From Rhizomys pruinosus (lineage: Eukaryota > Chordata > Mammalia > Rodentia > Spalacidae): a stretch of DNA of 64,000 nucleotides. Shown here piece after piece: positions 1-11,850 of this stretch; within the stretch, counting starts at the first letter, position 1, and each line of letters opens with the position of its first letter. The notes below the pieces were generated by a model that was not told the origin of the DNA, ran no database searches, and saw only the letters and a program-made list of their open reading frames with translations. The translations under genes and the position numbers were made by a program. The stretch covers positions 674,525 to 738,524 of the forward strand of contig VZQC01007129.1 in the NCBI GenBank assembly GCA_009823505.1, given 5' to 3'.

Positions 1-4
1 CAAA

Positions 5-300
5 AAATGAAGGTACACTGCTTACTAGCTTGCTCCCCTGGCCTAAGGTAAGCTTCCTTTCTCATACAACACAGGAAAACCTTCCCAAGCATGGCAGTGC
101 CCCCCCATAGACTGGCCCCTCCCACATCACTCAACAATCAAAAAAAAAGAAATTCTCCCAGACATGGCCATAGGCCAAACCAATGGAGATAATTTCTCAA
201 CTGAGGTTCCCTCTACTCAGGTTGACAACTAAAGGTGTCTATCTCAAGATGACAACTAAAGCTGTCAAATATTATGGGAATAACTAACCACTCTGTAATT
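5..300 (+). mobile_element. Dispersed rodent repeat, hAT/MITE-like (3' part)
   Basis: The stretch from 'actgcttactagcttgctcccc' style text through the 'ggttgacaactaaa' end aligns by eye with 47560-47797, sharing the 'atggccataggccaa..ccaatggagataattt' core. This is a common rodent interspersed repeat that I associate with hAT-type nonautonomous elements (RCHARR1/URR1 class); the exact name is uncertain. The 5' part lies outside the window. No coding capacity. Confidence 0.55.
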
Positions 301-309
301 GAATTCAAT

Positions 310-977
310 TTCTGCTTCCTAGAATGGAGCCCATACATGACATTGATATCAGGCTCAGGATTTTGAGGCTAGATGGGTCACAGGGTATATGGGATAGCTT
401 ATGACTAGCTTTCTACTAATAGTTACAGTATTGAACTGACTTCTAATTAATTACTTATGGTGTATCTATAGATTAATGCATTTCTCAACTCTCATCAGAG
501 AAGCTCCCTTATGCAGCAGATGGTGATTTAACACAGGAACCCACAACTAGCCACTGCACAGAGAAAAAGGGCTGCTGAGTGCTTATCCCTGAATAGGTCA
601 CCTATATCAAGCTCCTGACCCCCAAGCTCAGAGATTATTGTGTAACATGGGGCAGAAAGATTATAAGGGCCAGAGGCAGTGGATGACCATGGAGAAACAA
701 AGATTTAAGACAGTTGCTCAGCTACTCATGAATTAACAACAATGGAGACAGCATGGACATGTCTCATGAAAGCTCAAACCATACAAATTTCCTGGATAGA
801 TATTAGGAAGTGGGTAAAAGCTCCAATCCAACTTGTGGAACTTTGGCAATTAAAGGCTATTAGGAGGAGAGAGTGTCTTTCAAGGATGGGATCCTTGTTA
901 GGTTAACCAGGCTCAAGTGGATGAACCCAAACTAAAGGGCACTTGGGGACACAACTTAGACTCTGTAGGATATATTA

Positions 978-1023
<46 letters not shown>

Positions 1024-1110
1024 GAGTGCATTAAATTGGACAGAGATTAGTAAGATGGGGTGTGAGTAGGGGAGGAGATGTAAATATCATCAAATTATAT
1101 TGCATTAAAT
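310..1110 (+). mobile_element. L1 3'UTR fragment, Lx-like family
   Basis: The text resembles 3'UTRs of Lx-type rodent L1s: a 'agatggtgattaacacagg' block, a 'cagaaagattataagggccagagg' block, and a terminal 'gggtgtgagtaggggaggag..catcaaattatattg' end. The same blocks occur at 29895-30640 and 35005-35665. A TA microsatellite sits inside it. Diverged, non-coding. Confidence 0.55.
980..1022. repeat. (TA)n microsatellite
   Basis: About 21 uninterrupted TA dinucleotides within the L1 3'UTR fragment. Likely length-polymorphic. Confidence 0.95.
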
Positions 1111-1124
1111 CACAATAATTCAAA

Positions 1125-1165
1125 AACACACACAGACACACAGACAGACACAAACACACCTACAT
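1125..1165. repeat. CA-rich / CAGA simple repeat
   Basis: Impure CA repeat with CAGA interruptions just downstream of the L1 3'UTR end; probably a decayed A-rich tail turned into a microsatellite. Confidence 0.6.
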
Positions 1166-1169
1166 CCAC

Positions 1170-1860
1170 ACAAATATGAATATATACATATATATCGGAG
1201 CTCTACCTCTGGTTGGCAATTAGTCTCTGGGAACTGTGCACTACAATAAATCTTGATAAAGAAACAAAAGTGATCTCTTTCTTATATAAAGTCTGCACAG
1301 AACTGCACCACTCAGTGCAGTTTTATTTTGGCTGTACTGTGATTGATCAGTGCTGGAGCAACCATGTTGAAAGTATAGTCAGCTTCTGTCCTGCGTTATT
1401 TGTTCTAGGATTCCTATCTGAGACTTTAAGATGAGAGTTATTTCGAAAGCTGGGGATACCCATAGAACTTACCATGGTATTTCTTTGAGATATATGAATC
1501 ATATTAATTACTACATGCATTCAATTGCATTGAGAATTTGATTTTCTAGCCATATTTTTAGGCAATAAAAATGAATTATCTGTTTCTCCAATATGACTCT
1601 CTAGAGAACTCGAGTTTGTTAGTGTTTAATCATTTCTTATTTATTTAAAGGGGAATTTTATGTCTATTCATGTTTTAAGAGAACAGAAATATATTAAAAT
1701 GTAGATACTTGATGACAGATATAATATTGTAGCATGAATCCATGCATAGTTATTAGCTTAGATTTGAATGGAGGGTTTCATCTTGTTTTTGTTTCCTTTT
1801 TAATGACACCAATAGTATTTTTCCATTTACAATAGTTTATGAAGTTTTTTTGTGTATTTC
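1170..1860. other. Unassigned AT-rich DNA
   Basis: No recognisable repeat or gene. The 73-codon open frame at 1213-1434 begins at TTG, has no visible domain, and is a chance frame. Confidence 0.6.
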
Positions 1861-1874
1861 ATATAATACATCTT

Positions 1875-2033
1875 TTTGGGGGGGAGGGAGGTCTTTTTGA
1901 GACAGGGTCTCCCTGTAGCCCCAGCTGTATTGGAACTCACTCTGTAGACTAGGCTGGCCTTGAACTCACAAAGATCCGCCTGCCTCTGCCTCCCAAGTGC
2001 TAGGATTAAAGGAGTGTGCCACCATGCCCAGCC
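1875..2033 (-). mobile_element. B1 SINE with target-site duplication
   Basis: Reverse-complement B1: A-tail remnant at the left, then the 'gagacagggtctccctgtag..ctggccttgaactcacaaagatccgcctgcctctgcctcc' body and the 'tgccaccatgcccagcc' head. It is flanked by a 14-bp direct repeat at 1861-1874 and 2034-2047 with one mismatch, marking its insertion. Confidence 0.93.
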
Positions 2034-2047
2034 ATATAACACATCTT

Positions 2048-3275
2048 AATGAAGTTTAGAGCCCCTTTCCTTAGCCTCCCAACCAGACTCTCATCAATCC
2101 TATCTGGTCAAACATTTGTACCCAGGAGTTCTTAGGTGCACGTTAATCCAATGGACTCTAGTCGGCCTAGCTAGAGACACTTCCTTAAAGACCTGTTCTC
2201 CCTCATACAAAGTAATCATTTGCCAGTAGTTCCTAGGCTAGAGTTGAAGCTTACTGCCCATTTTTTCCCTTCCATTCTGGGTTTTGTCTGATTGAGTAGG
2301 CCTATGTCTAGTGCATGCTGTCAGTATTGCTGAAATTTCCTAAGACTGTTTCTAGTGGCACAAAAGACCCTGTTTCCTTATGTTCATGTACCAGTTCTGG
2401 CTCTTATAATCTTTTTGCTGCTGTCTTTTACAATGATCTCTGAGCCTTGGGTGGATGAGATTTGATACAAGAGTCCTATCCAGGGGCACACACTCTGCAG
2501 TCTCTTATTCTCTAAAACTTAGGCAGTTGTAGCCTTCTATGTACATCACACTATGTTGTATAAGGAAGCTTCACTGGTGAGAACTGAGGGATGTATTATT
2601 ACTCTATCTCCTGTTCTGCTATATTTTATGAGTCTTAGGTTTAGAGGTTCCTCTGTAGATGTACCACTTATGATTGGATACCTCTCAGACATATGTTCTC
2701 TGTGTTTAATCAACTGTGGAACTCTTGAACAGCCACCATCTGATGCGAAAAGAAGTTTCTCTGATTAGTGGAGTGCTCTACATTTGTCTGTAAATATAAG
2801 GATCCATATTTAGCATAAGTTAGGGAATTTCACTTGTCTAGAGATTTGAGAGAGACAGTGTTTTCTCTAGGATCTGTGACCTTTCCAGCCATGTGTATTT
2901 GGCTATATTTACAATTCCACCCATGAGTTCCCTCCCATTGAGAGAGAGGGTACCAAGTGTAATTAGATAGCTGTTGCTTAACCCTTTACCGGTAGCAGCG
3001 ACACCACTATACCAGTAGAGGTAGTTTGTTGTGCTAATTGTTGTGGCTGTTAGGCTTTAGAGTTGGGCTAGACCACTGATGATTTTCTCACCTAGCAGCT
3101 TGTATAGTGTCCTCTAGATCTGTGAGAGATAGTTTTCAGGGATAACATACCCAGTTCCATTCAAGCTCCACTGCCCCAGGTCCTATGTCTGAAGTACGTC
3201 CTGTCTTCAGCAGTAGTGTCTTACCTTAAAGTTCTTGAAGATAACCAAGGGCTGTGTCAATAGCCTGTGTTATTT
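2048..3275 (-). mobile_element. L1 long-3'UTR fragment, copy A
   Basis: Non-coding stretch that aligns block by block with 10140-11342, 7740-9100 and 41340-42385. Shared landmarks are 'ttcatgtaccagttctggctctta', 'cacactctgcagtctctta', 'gtctgtaaatataaggat', 'gccatgtgtatttggctatatttaca' and 'gataaccaagggct'. The copy at 10095-12310 is continuous with L1 ORF2, which identifies this as L1 3'UTR on the minus strand. The ORF at 2553-2768 is a chance frame. Confidence 0.7.
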
Positions 3276-3287
3276 TAGGGCTTTATA

Positions 3288-3379
3288 TCTATATTTTTAT
3301 TGAATTTTTATACATACACAACATCTTAATCATCTTTATACCCTCTCTCCTATCCACACACTCTTATAGACCCTCAACT
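3288..3379 (-). mobile_element. L1 3' end, copy C (part 1)
   Basis: 'tttttattgaatttttatacatac' is the reverse complement of the L1 terminus seen at 33530-33565 ('gtatgaaatttacgaaagctcaataaa'). It is interrupted by a SINE cluster and resumes at 4048. Confidence 0.65.
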
Positions 3380-3396
3380 GATTTCATACATTTTTA

Positions 3397-4030
3397 AAAT
3401 TTAATTTAATTTTATTATTATTATTATTATTTTTTTTTTTTTTTGGTCTTTTCGAGACAGGGAATCCCTGTAGTCCCAGCTGTCCTGGAACTCACTCTGT
3501 AGACCAGGCTGGCCTTGAACTCACAAAGATCCGCCTGCCTCTGCTTCCCGAGTGCTAGGATTAAAGGTGTGCGCCACCATGCCTGGCTTTTTTTTTTTTT
3601 TTTTAATTTATTTTTTATGTGTATGAATGTACTGTCTGTATGTAGGTCTGTGCACCCGTGTAGTGCAATGCCATGGAGGTCAGAAGAGGATGTCGGATTC
3701 CCCTAGAGCTGGAGGTAAAGACAGTTCTCAGCCACCATATGGGTGCTGGGGATCGAACCTGGGTCCTCTGCAAGAGCAGTCGGCGCTCTTAACCGCTAGG
3801 CCATCTCTCCAGCCCCCTTATTTTATTATTTTTTATGTGTATGAGTGTACTGCATATAAGTTGGCACATCCGTGTTGTGCAATGCCACAGAGGTCAGAAA
3901 AGGGTGTCGGATTCCCCTAGAACTGGAGTTAAAGACAGTTCTTAGCTGCCATGTGGGTGCTGAGAATCGAAACTGGGTCCTCTGCAAGAGCAGTAGGTTC
4001 TCATAACGGCTGAGCCCTCTCTCCAGCCAC
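3397..4030 (-). mobile_element. Nested SINE cluster: B1 and two B2 elements
   Basis: From left to right there are a B1 (3430-3588), a B2 (about 3589-3818) and a second B2 (about 3819-4030), all minus strand with T-runs at their left (3') ends. A 17-bp direct repeat with one mismatch flanks the whole cluster (3380-3396 and 4031-4047). This suggests the outer B2 landed first and the B1 and inner B2 then inserted into its A-tail. Both B2s end with the 'ccatctctccagcccc' head and carry the B-box-like 'gatcgaacctgggtcc'. ORFs here are read-through of the SINEs. Confidence 0.88.
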
Positions 4031-4047
4031 GATTTCATGCATTTTTA

Positions 4048-4560
4048 TGTTAAGGCCTATGGAGTGAATGTAGTGTCCTCAGATGTCTCTAAGTGCAATT
4101 TTAACCATTGAAGTTGAGACAGCCTATCTAGAGTCCCTCCCTTTAAGAAGATCAGCTCTAACTCACCCAACAATAGTCAGCTGCCAAGAGTTCCTTGGTC
4201 AAGTTCAGGGCTTGCTGCCCATTTCCACAGTTTCATGTTGGATTTATATCTGCTTGAGTTTGCTTCAGTCTTGTGCAGGCTAACACTGTTGTTACGGGTT
4301 CATATGAGCAAGGCCCCAGAAGTCTATAAGACTCCATTTCTGCATGGTCTTACACCTCCTCTCCCAGCTCTTACACTTTTGTCTACCATAGTTCCTGAGC
4401 CCTGAGTGGGTGGAATTTAATACAGAAGTCCTGGCAAGGACCCACACTCTGCAGAACACTATTCTCTATGCTTTGTCTACTTGTGTCTTTTGGTGTTCTT
4501 GGCCCCCTTTTGCATGACAGATCTTTACTGATGAAGGTTTAGAGATGCAATTTTTACATG
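4048..4560 (-). mobile_element. L1 long-3'UTR fragment, copy C (part 2)
   Basis: Continues copy C after the SINE cluster. It shares 'ttcttggtcaagttcagggcttgctgcccattt' and 'cctgagccctgagtgggtgg' blocks with the other long-UTR copies, notably 55960-56420. Confidence 0.65.
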
Positions 4561-4931
4561 TAGAATAAAAGAGTAATGCCACATTAATGGCATAAACAAA
4601 AAATGTAGAAACAAAATGCAAACCACATTTACTTTCTTATATAACATTCACATATCTGTTACCTTAAATTTTTCATCAGATGAGATTGTCTCCTATGTTA
4701 ATTGTAGATTCAGCTTTTACTAAAAACTAAAAGCCACTTTTATACCCTGTTATGAAGAATCTGTAACATCTTTTCCATTGCTGGCATATACGAGATATGT
4801 AATAAATATTTTGGATTGAAGTGTTAGATAAAGAGTATCTGTTTTTAATGTATTGAAATTATCACTTGTTAGAAATATAATTTAAGTCCTTTGAATTCAA
4901 AATACTTATATATAACATGAAAAATTGTCAC

Positions 4932-5093
4932 CATACTGAGAAAGAGATGAAAGGCATGTTTGGCAGAATGCATGAGCTCTGGTGGAGTGGGGGAATGGGA
5001 GGGGGACATGGCTCTAGAGTTGTTAAAAAATAAAAATAAATTTATTTAAAAAATAATAAAACAATATTAAGTACCTGTAAAAAAAAAAAAAAA
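4932..5093 (+). mobile_element. Severely 5'-truncated L1 with TSD
   Basis: Contains the L1 3' terminus 'gaaaggcatgtttggcagaatgcatgagctc', a G-rich run and an A-rich tail of about 15 A. It is flanked by 13-bp direct repeats at 4919-4931 and 5094-5106 with one mismatch. Only about 160 bp of the element was copied. Confidence 0.82.
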
Positions 5094-5106
5094 GAAAAAT
5101 CGTCAC

Positions 5107-7735
5107 TATAAATAGACATGGAAATTAAAATAAAAATGCATATTCTTAGTTTGTTACCTTTTAAAAACCTCATTTGATTTGTAATAGAATTTAGATTTTT
5201 GTTTTTTGTTTAAGAATGGGTAGCAGTAAAAATAATAGCTATTTTAATGTAATCTAATATAAACTTTTGAGTTGAGGATCTATAATCACAATGATTTTAA
5301 CAAAATAAAAAAAAAACCTATAGAAAGCTTTAGGAAACCTAATGATAAACAATTTTTGATACAGATATTACCCATTGAGAAAATATTTTGATCTTTAATA
5401 TTTAAAAAGTTATGTAAATGTTATTTTTACATGAAAATTGTACAAGAAATGCTGCTTTAAACTGAGGTTTACTTTCAAATCATTCTACACTTATAATTCT
5501 CTAAACCTTTACATATTAAGATTCTCCCAATTGTTTGACTCTCTTAAAAGGAGTTATGTAAATAAAGTCACTTAAATAATATTTTTCTAACTATAAATAT
5601 TGAACATTCTGCTTTCTAAGTCTGTAATACTCCTGAAAACAATTTTGTAAGAACTTGGTATTTTCGTGGAAATAATGGAATAAATGGCCATGTACATGAC
5701 ATTCCAGATAGCTGCCATCATCTTTAGATATTTGTTGTCCATATATTTGTTAAAACCCCATAATGTGTCATATATTGAAAGATTTCCAAGAACAGTACAA
5801 ATAATCACTGTTGCTTATAGATTTTATTATTTACTAGTTTCTAATCATTTACTATTTATAACTCTAAACTATACACTCTTCACTAAAATAAAATACTATA
5901 TTGTGATTAGGAGTGATTATATGTTTTCTAAATAAGGTTTCTCCAAAGGTGTTGAAAGTATAATTGACTTACATTAAGTTTTGAGCATTCAAAATATTTA
6001 TTAACCATATACTTTTAAGCCCTACAATCTAATGACTTGATACACATATACATAAATCATTATACTGTCAAGCCAATGAACGGATCTTTTATCCCACCTT
6101 TTCCCCTTTTTTCATCAGAATATCTAAATCTTCATAAAATTCCTGCAATGTGATGAAATATTAACCACATTCCTTATGCTGATCCCTTACAACTGTGTGC
6201 TGAGTGAAAAAGCCAAGTCTCTCTTACATGTAGAATTCCCCTACATTCAAAAGGTTAACTTGGTCTTTGTAGGAAATGAGGTGAAATGCAGTTTCTTTGT
6301 TCTTCTTACTCTGTGTAGGGAGAACCTTAATTATGTACAGAAATGGGCATATTTTGTTATTTACTAGTTTCTAATCAATTACTATTTATTGAATAGTTAT
6401 CAACATCTAACTATCAATTCTGCATAGATTTACATCAGCTATAAATTACTACTTTGAGGAGAGTTCATTTTATTTTATTAGTGATGGGTTATTGAAAACA
6501 TTCTAGGATTGATGCCATGGGATATGTTTATAATCAGGATGCTAGAAAGGTAGAGTAAATATGTGATGCTACATGGGAGAAGGAAACATTCTCCTTATCT
6601 CTCAAGGTCATAGATACTGTCTGTTAATGGCAGGCACAATGGTAATATACTGTTACACTAAACAGTGCTGGATCAAGGTTTTCCCAGGTCACAATTTCAT
6701 CGTCCAAAGTCAATGGCTGATGTCTAAAGATGTGCAACTATAGCATAGAGATTGAAATTTGTCAGAAATGTCTAACAGTTCCCTTTCCAACTTCTGCCAT
6801 ATGAAAGGATTAATGCCATGCCATTTTAAAAAATGTTTTATCTTGCATTAACTTTCCTGATGATTAGTGGAGCTTTAATCAAGCAGGATAGAAAGACTAG
6901 CTATTCAGTGTATTGAATATTGAAAAGGTCACAGTACCACAGCAGCAAACGCCATAATTGACTGTCTCCTGTTACATACTCTAAAATGATCACATTCCTT
7001 TCTCAAAGGCAAAACACTATTTGACAAAGTCACCTTACTCCCTGAATCCAGATCAAATTTAGGACAAAGCAGGTAACATGATGTTTCCCATATGAAAGCA
7101 TGACTCCAAAGAGCACAGCATAGAATTAGATCAAACCTTGCCCAATTCCATTTACAAACTTGCTTATCATTAGAGATGTGAAATAAAAATAATTATGAGT
7201 TATGACTCACAAAAATGTTTTGACTCACCCTTGATATCTGCTGTGTAATGACTACAGGATTCTGCTTTGCAGATGGAGCAGTCATCCAGGAGATTCCCAC
7301 AGTATCCTGTGCTTAAAGGTTGCTTATCCATGCACAGTATGGGAAATTTTCTCTAAATCTCATTCTTAGGGTGATTTCTCTGACTTTTCTTATTTTCCTC
7401 CTCTCTGGTGGCTTTCAGAGACTCTTTATACAATTTTAGAGCAAAACTTGACAGTAAATATAATTTTCAAGGTTTATGGTTTCATAACTAAAGAATAAAG
7501 TTTTGAGACTTTAAAAAAATTCTCTTTTCCTTTCTTTCCAATGTAATTGATGTTTTCTCTCTTCACTAGAGTATATGCAAGTTCATTCTTCTTTTGTGAC
7601 GTCTTTTAGATTTTCTCTTACAGTTTCTGACAGCTCTCTTTGTTTTAAAGAATATATTGTTTGTTCTAAAGAACAAATATTTAGTGTATTCACTATGATA
7701 TGTTATGCAGTTTCTTTTCTGGCTTTGTGCACTTC
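5107..7735. other. Unassigned AT-rich DNA
   Basis: No SINE, L1 or gene that I can support. Open frames at 5587-5808, 5684-5935 and 6176-6367 lack known motifs and overlap on opposite strands. The only structure seen is a 33-bp direct repeat (5827-5859 and 6357-6389; see findings). Confidence 0.6.
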
Positions 7736-8017
7736 ATAGTCTTGCTCTCCTCTCTTCCCCTCCCCAGTGTGTGATATGGCTTGAATTAGAAGTGTCGCCA
7801 GTAGGCTCCATGTATTTAAATACTTGTCCCTAGTTGGTGATGCATTTTAGTCACCAACGGTCTTGTGCATGCTGTCACCATTGTTGCAAATTAATATGAA
7901 CAATTACCCAGTGGCCTGAAAGCCTCTGTTTTCTTAGTTCATGGACACCAACCCTGGCCCTTACAGTCATTCTGCTCCCTCTTCTATATTAAACTGTGAG
8001 GTTTATTAACAGTTTAT

Positions 8018-8018
<1 letters not shown>

Positions 8019-8081
<63 letters not shown>
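8019..8081. repeat. (TA)n microsatellite
   Basis: Roughly 31 TA units. Short direct copies of 'acagtttattatta' lie on either side (about 8010 and 8100), as expected from slippage or a local duplication during expansion. Confidence 0.95.
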
Positions 8082-8085
<4 letters not shown>

Positions 8086-8309
8086 TATATAATAAGAGAC
8101 AGTTTATTATTAACTGTCTCTTATTCTCTAAAACTTAGGCAGTTGTGGCATTCTGTGTGTATCTCACACTGTTGCATGAGGAAACTTAGCTGGTGAGAGT
8201 TGAGGAATGTGTTATTATTCTTTCTACCCCCTGTTGTGTTATGGTCTGTGTAACTTAGGTGTAGAGGTTCCACTGTAGATGTGTCATTTAGAGCTGGGCA
8301 TCTTTCAGG

Positions 8310-8583
8310 TGTGGGAAAACTTAGTTAAGATGGGTTGGATTCTAAGCCAATGGTACCTCCCTGGTCACACCCATGGGGTGGGGTGTAGTGATGAAAAGAT
8401 TTAGCATTCAGCCCTGAGAATTGAGTCATGATGGATATTTAAGCAGACATGTTGTAATAAAATATCTCTCTGCATTTGAACCTCAACCTGCCTACATGTG
8501 GTGTGCTTTCCTGCGTGGGCTTTCCACATGGGTTATTCTAGAATTAAGTGGGCCCCGCCACAAATCTTGGTGGCAACACCACA
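8310..8583 (+). mobile_element. Solo LTR of an endogenous retrovirus, inserted in L1 3'UTR
   Basis: A 274-bp unit starts TGTGGG and ends CCACA, the TG...CA ends typical of LTRs. It interrupts an alignment that is continuous in the sister copies at 2685 and 41960. The flanks are a 6-bp direct repeat with one mismatch (8304-8309 TTCAGG, 8584-8589 CTCAGG). Inside are an AATAAA polyadenylation signal near 8456 and a TATTTAAG-like TATA element near 8436. No internal retroviral sequence remains, so it is a solo LTR left by LTR-LTR recombination. I cannot name the family; the TSD length would fit a class II-like element. Confidence 0.72.
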
Positions 8584-9480
8584 CTCAGGTATGTATTTTC
8601 TGTATGGAATAAGTTGTGGAACTCTGTTATAACCTCTATCTGTTGTAGAAAGAAGGTTCATTAATGGCTGGTGTATGGTATAGTCTGAAAATAGGAGGAC
8701 ATATGTTTATCATATAGTAATAAATTTTAATTGTATAGAGATACTGTTTTTGTTAGGTTCTATGATGTACCCAGCCATTTGTATTTGACTATATTTACAG
8801 TGCCACCCATGAATTTCCTCCCATTATGAGGGCTTTAAGTCCAATTAGATAGCTGTTGATTACCCCTTAGGTAAAAGTGACTGTGTTGCCATGCTAGTCC
8901 TTGTGATTATTGGTTTTTGAGCTGGGTTGGACTGTTGATTTCTTTTTTCCCTTAGAGTCTTGCATAGTATCCTCAAGAACTATCAAAGCTTGTCTTCAGG
9001 AAGCAGGCTTCCAGATCAATTCCAGGTCCCTTGCTCCAAGTTCTATGTATGAAGTATGTTCTGTCTTCAGCAGTATGGTCTTAGCTTCAAGTTCTGGGAG
9101 TTTTCTCCTGTCTGGAAGTGTGTTCCTTGTTATATAGCCTCCAGGTATACAAACGTACATATGCTCAGATATTGTTTGTACATTTTTCATGGGAAGTTTG
9201 AGTTAAAACATTTCCTTCTGAATTTTTATGGTGCCTAAGGTCTATTTATCTCTCCTCTCTTCCTTTTGAAACACCTTTCTCCCTCCACAGTTTAAGTGCC
9301 CCCATTTCCCCAAGTCCCCATGATAATACCACATCTTATTATCCCCCCACTCTGAGTTTCTGTCTCCCCTTCTACTGCGATGGTTCCTTGTGTGTCATTC
9401 TCTCCTTCTTTCCCAACCGAATACCTCATTTTCCCCCAATTCTACCTGGTAACTCTGTTTCCTACTACTCCCCTCTTTGT

Positions 9481-10090
9481 TTATGTTAATAAAATATAAT
9501 ATTTCAAATCTCAAATCTGGGCAAGAAGGATGTTGAGTTGCCAACTCAATCTTTATTGCAAGGACCCCCCCCCCTTTGGTCAGCGGTAGAAAGAACACAT
9601 GCTTATAGAATATATGCATAACATCAATCATATTGTTTACTACGAAAACCAAAATTTTAGGAGCAACAGCTAAGCAATATTTACAACCAACTTTTAAGCA
9701 CTTAGCAACATAAAACCTTGAGGAATGCCTGCTGTGAAGATGGACATAAAATGAAATTGCAATCGGAGGGGGATTTTCACATTCCACATTCTTAATTTAC
9801 ATTGGCAACATCCCTGATTTTTAACATAGAACCCCTGGGCTCAAAAGATACACTGTGGATTAAGTTCTTTAAATTTATATTATGCTTCCAAAATGTAAAG
9901 ACCAAATGAATTTGTGCCCTGATAAGGCTGAAAAAGCTTTTTTTTAACTTTAATTAAATAAAACTGTAGCAATCATTTACAACAACAAATTACTCCTCCC
10001 ACATTGGTCAGTGTGCTCAGTGTCCACTCATATATAACTTCCACTGTACTCAGTTTCAATTGACATTACTAATATATTTTTTATTTTTCT
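9481..10090. other. Unassigned DNA, includes a C-run
   Basis: No identified repeat apart from a C homopolymer near 9565. The 130-codon minus-strand frame at 9395-9787 has no recognisable domain and starts inside the neighbouring L1 UTR; I treat it as chance. Confidence 0.5.
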
Positions 10091-10094
10091 TCTC

Positions 10095-11850
10095 TTTTAA
10101 TTTTATTGAGATTTTATACATTTCATACAATAGTTCTTAATCACATTTAGACCCTTCCCCACCCATTCCCCTCAACTCCAACCACATCTCATTTATTGGA
10201 TTGTGCATTATGTTAAGTCCCATCAATTCAACCATTTGTACCCCGATGATCTTTGGTGAGAATTCATTCACAAGGGTCTAATCAGCCTATGTAAAGAACT
10301 GAAGTAAGGCATACTCTCCCTCATCCAGCAGTAAGAAATCTCCAAGTCTTCCCAGGTAAGGGCTAGCCTGCCATCCATTTCTCTGGCTCAAGTCCAGACC
10401 CCTGACTGTTTGAGTTGGCATGGGTCCAGTGGTTGATACCACCATATCCACATGTCCACATGTGCAGTCTTCCAGTGGCATGAAATCCTCTGCTTCCCTA
10501 TGTTCATGAACCAGCCCTGGCTCTTACAATCCTTCTACCCTCTCTTCTAAACGTTCCCCAAAACATGGGTAGGAGAGGTATAACACAGCGTTCCCATCCT
10601 GGGACACACAGCCTGCAGTTTCCTAGCCTTTAAAACTTGGCCTTCTGTATGCATAGCGTTCTGTTGTATAAGGAAACTTCACTGGCAAGAGTTGAGGAAT
10701 AAACCAATTTTCTCTCTATTTCTCATTCCCCTATGTTCCATGAGCTTTAGTCATCGAAGTTTAGCTGTAGATGTCTCGCTAAGCCTGGGCAGCTCTCAGA
10801 TGTGTCTTTCCAGCTTGGGGATTTTCCAGCAGCCTTCATCTGTAGCAGAAAGAAGCTTCTTTGATTAGTGGTGCATGGTACACTTGTCTGTAAATATAAG
10901 GATCGATATTTAGCATGTTGTAATAAATTACATTTGCCTAGAAATATAACAGAGATAGGATTTTTCTCTAGGATCTTTGAGCTCTCCAGTTCTGTGAATT
11001 TGGCTGTGTTTACAGTGTTATCCATGAGTTCACTCCCATCAAGAGAGCTTCAATGTTGATTTCCTCCCCAGATACCAGTTTCACTACTCACCAATAGAAG
11101 GAGTTTTCTGTGCTGGTCTTACAGTTATCAAGCTTTAGGACTGTGTTGGACCATGAATTGATGTTATCCCTTAGCAGGCTGCCTACCATCACCTAGCTAA
11201 ATTTCAGGTGGAAGGATTCCAGGTCAGTTACTGGTCCAATGCTCCAAGTACTGTATCAAAGGTATGTCTTGTCTCAGCAGTAGGGTCTTATCCCCAATTT
11301 CTGGGAGATAACCAAGAGCTCTGGCAGTAGCCCGTGTTATTTTTCAAATCTCTTAGACAACTCTCACCATCCACTCAGAAGCATTTCCCTCTGGCACTGT
11401 GTTTCTTGTCAGACAACTCCCTGGTCCACACATGCACTAATGCTCACACACATCATGTGCATTTCACATGGGGTTTCCTTGGCAACACATTTCCTTTTGG
11501 CTTCCCTAGCACTCCAAATCCATTCATCTCTACTCCCTCTCCCTCCCATCTGACTTCTGTCCTCCCTCCCGAGTCTAAGTTACACATTTCCCCACTCTCC
11601 CCTTCATCACACCTGCCTCCCATCATCCTCCATCTCCTGAGTTCACTCCTCTGACACTTTGGTCACTTGCACATCCTTCCCTCTTCCCCTACAAGCTGAA
11701 TACTCCTACTTTCCCCACCTCACCCCTGGGAAATCTGTTCCCTACTACCCCCCCTTTCTATGCTTTCTTTTCCTTTACGTCTGTGTATCCTTTCCATTTT
11801 CCTGGCTCATGCTGTTATATCAGGATACATAGTCAATGTATGGATTGGTG
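10095..11850 (-). mobile_element. L1 long 3'UTR, copy B (reference copy)
   Basis: Begins at the L1 terminus (reverse complement 'ttttattgagattttatacatttcatacaa') and runs without a break to L1 ORF2 coding sequence at about 11850. This copy shows that the repeated non-coding module is an L1 3'UTR of about 1.75 kb. The distal third is C/T-rich on the plus strand. The frame at 11334-11654 is low-complexity pyrimidine translation. Confidence 0.75.

Larger units (their letters stand above)
7740..9480 (-). mobile_element. L1 long-3'UTR fragment, copy D
   Basis: Collinear with copies A and B, including 'cttattctctaaaacttaggcagttgtgg', 'gatagctgttgattaccccttaggtaaaa' and 'ctgtcttcagcagtatggtctta'. 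Interrupted by a TA microsatellite at 8019-8081 and a solo LTR at 8310-8583. Beyond about 9240 a pyrimidine-rich part resembles 11500-11760 of copy B. Open frames in it are chance. Confidence 0.7.

Noticed and set aside
3627..3920. 97-codon frame ending in GWGSNLGPLQEQS-like sequence
   Set aside because: The 'cell-surface-like' peptide recurs wherever a B2 is read in reverse (21101, 28869, 47726, 54769); it is SINE translation.
9395..9787. 130-codon minus-strand open frame
   Set aside because: No recognisable domain, overlaps the edge of an L1 3'UTR, and length is within chance for 64 kb of six-frame reading.
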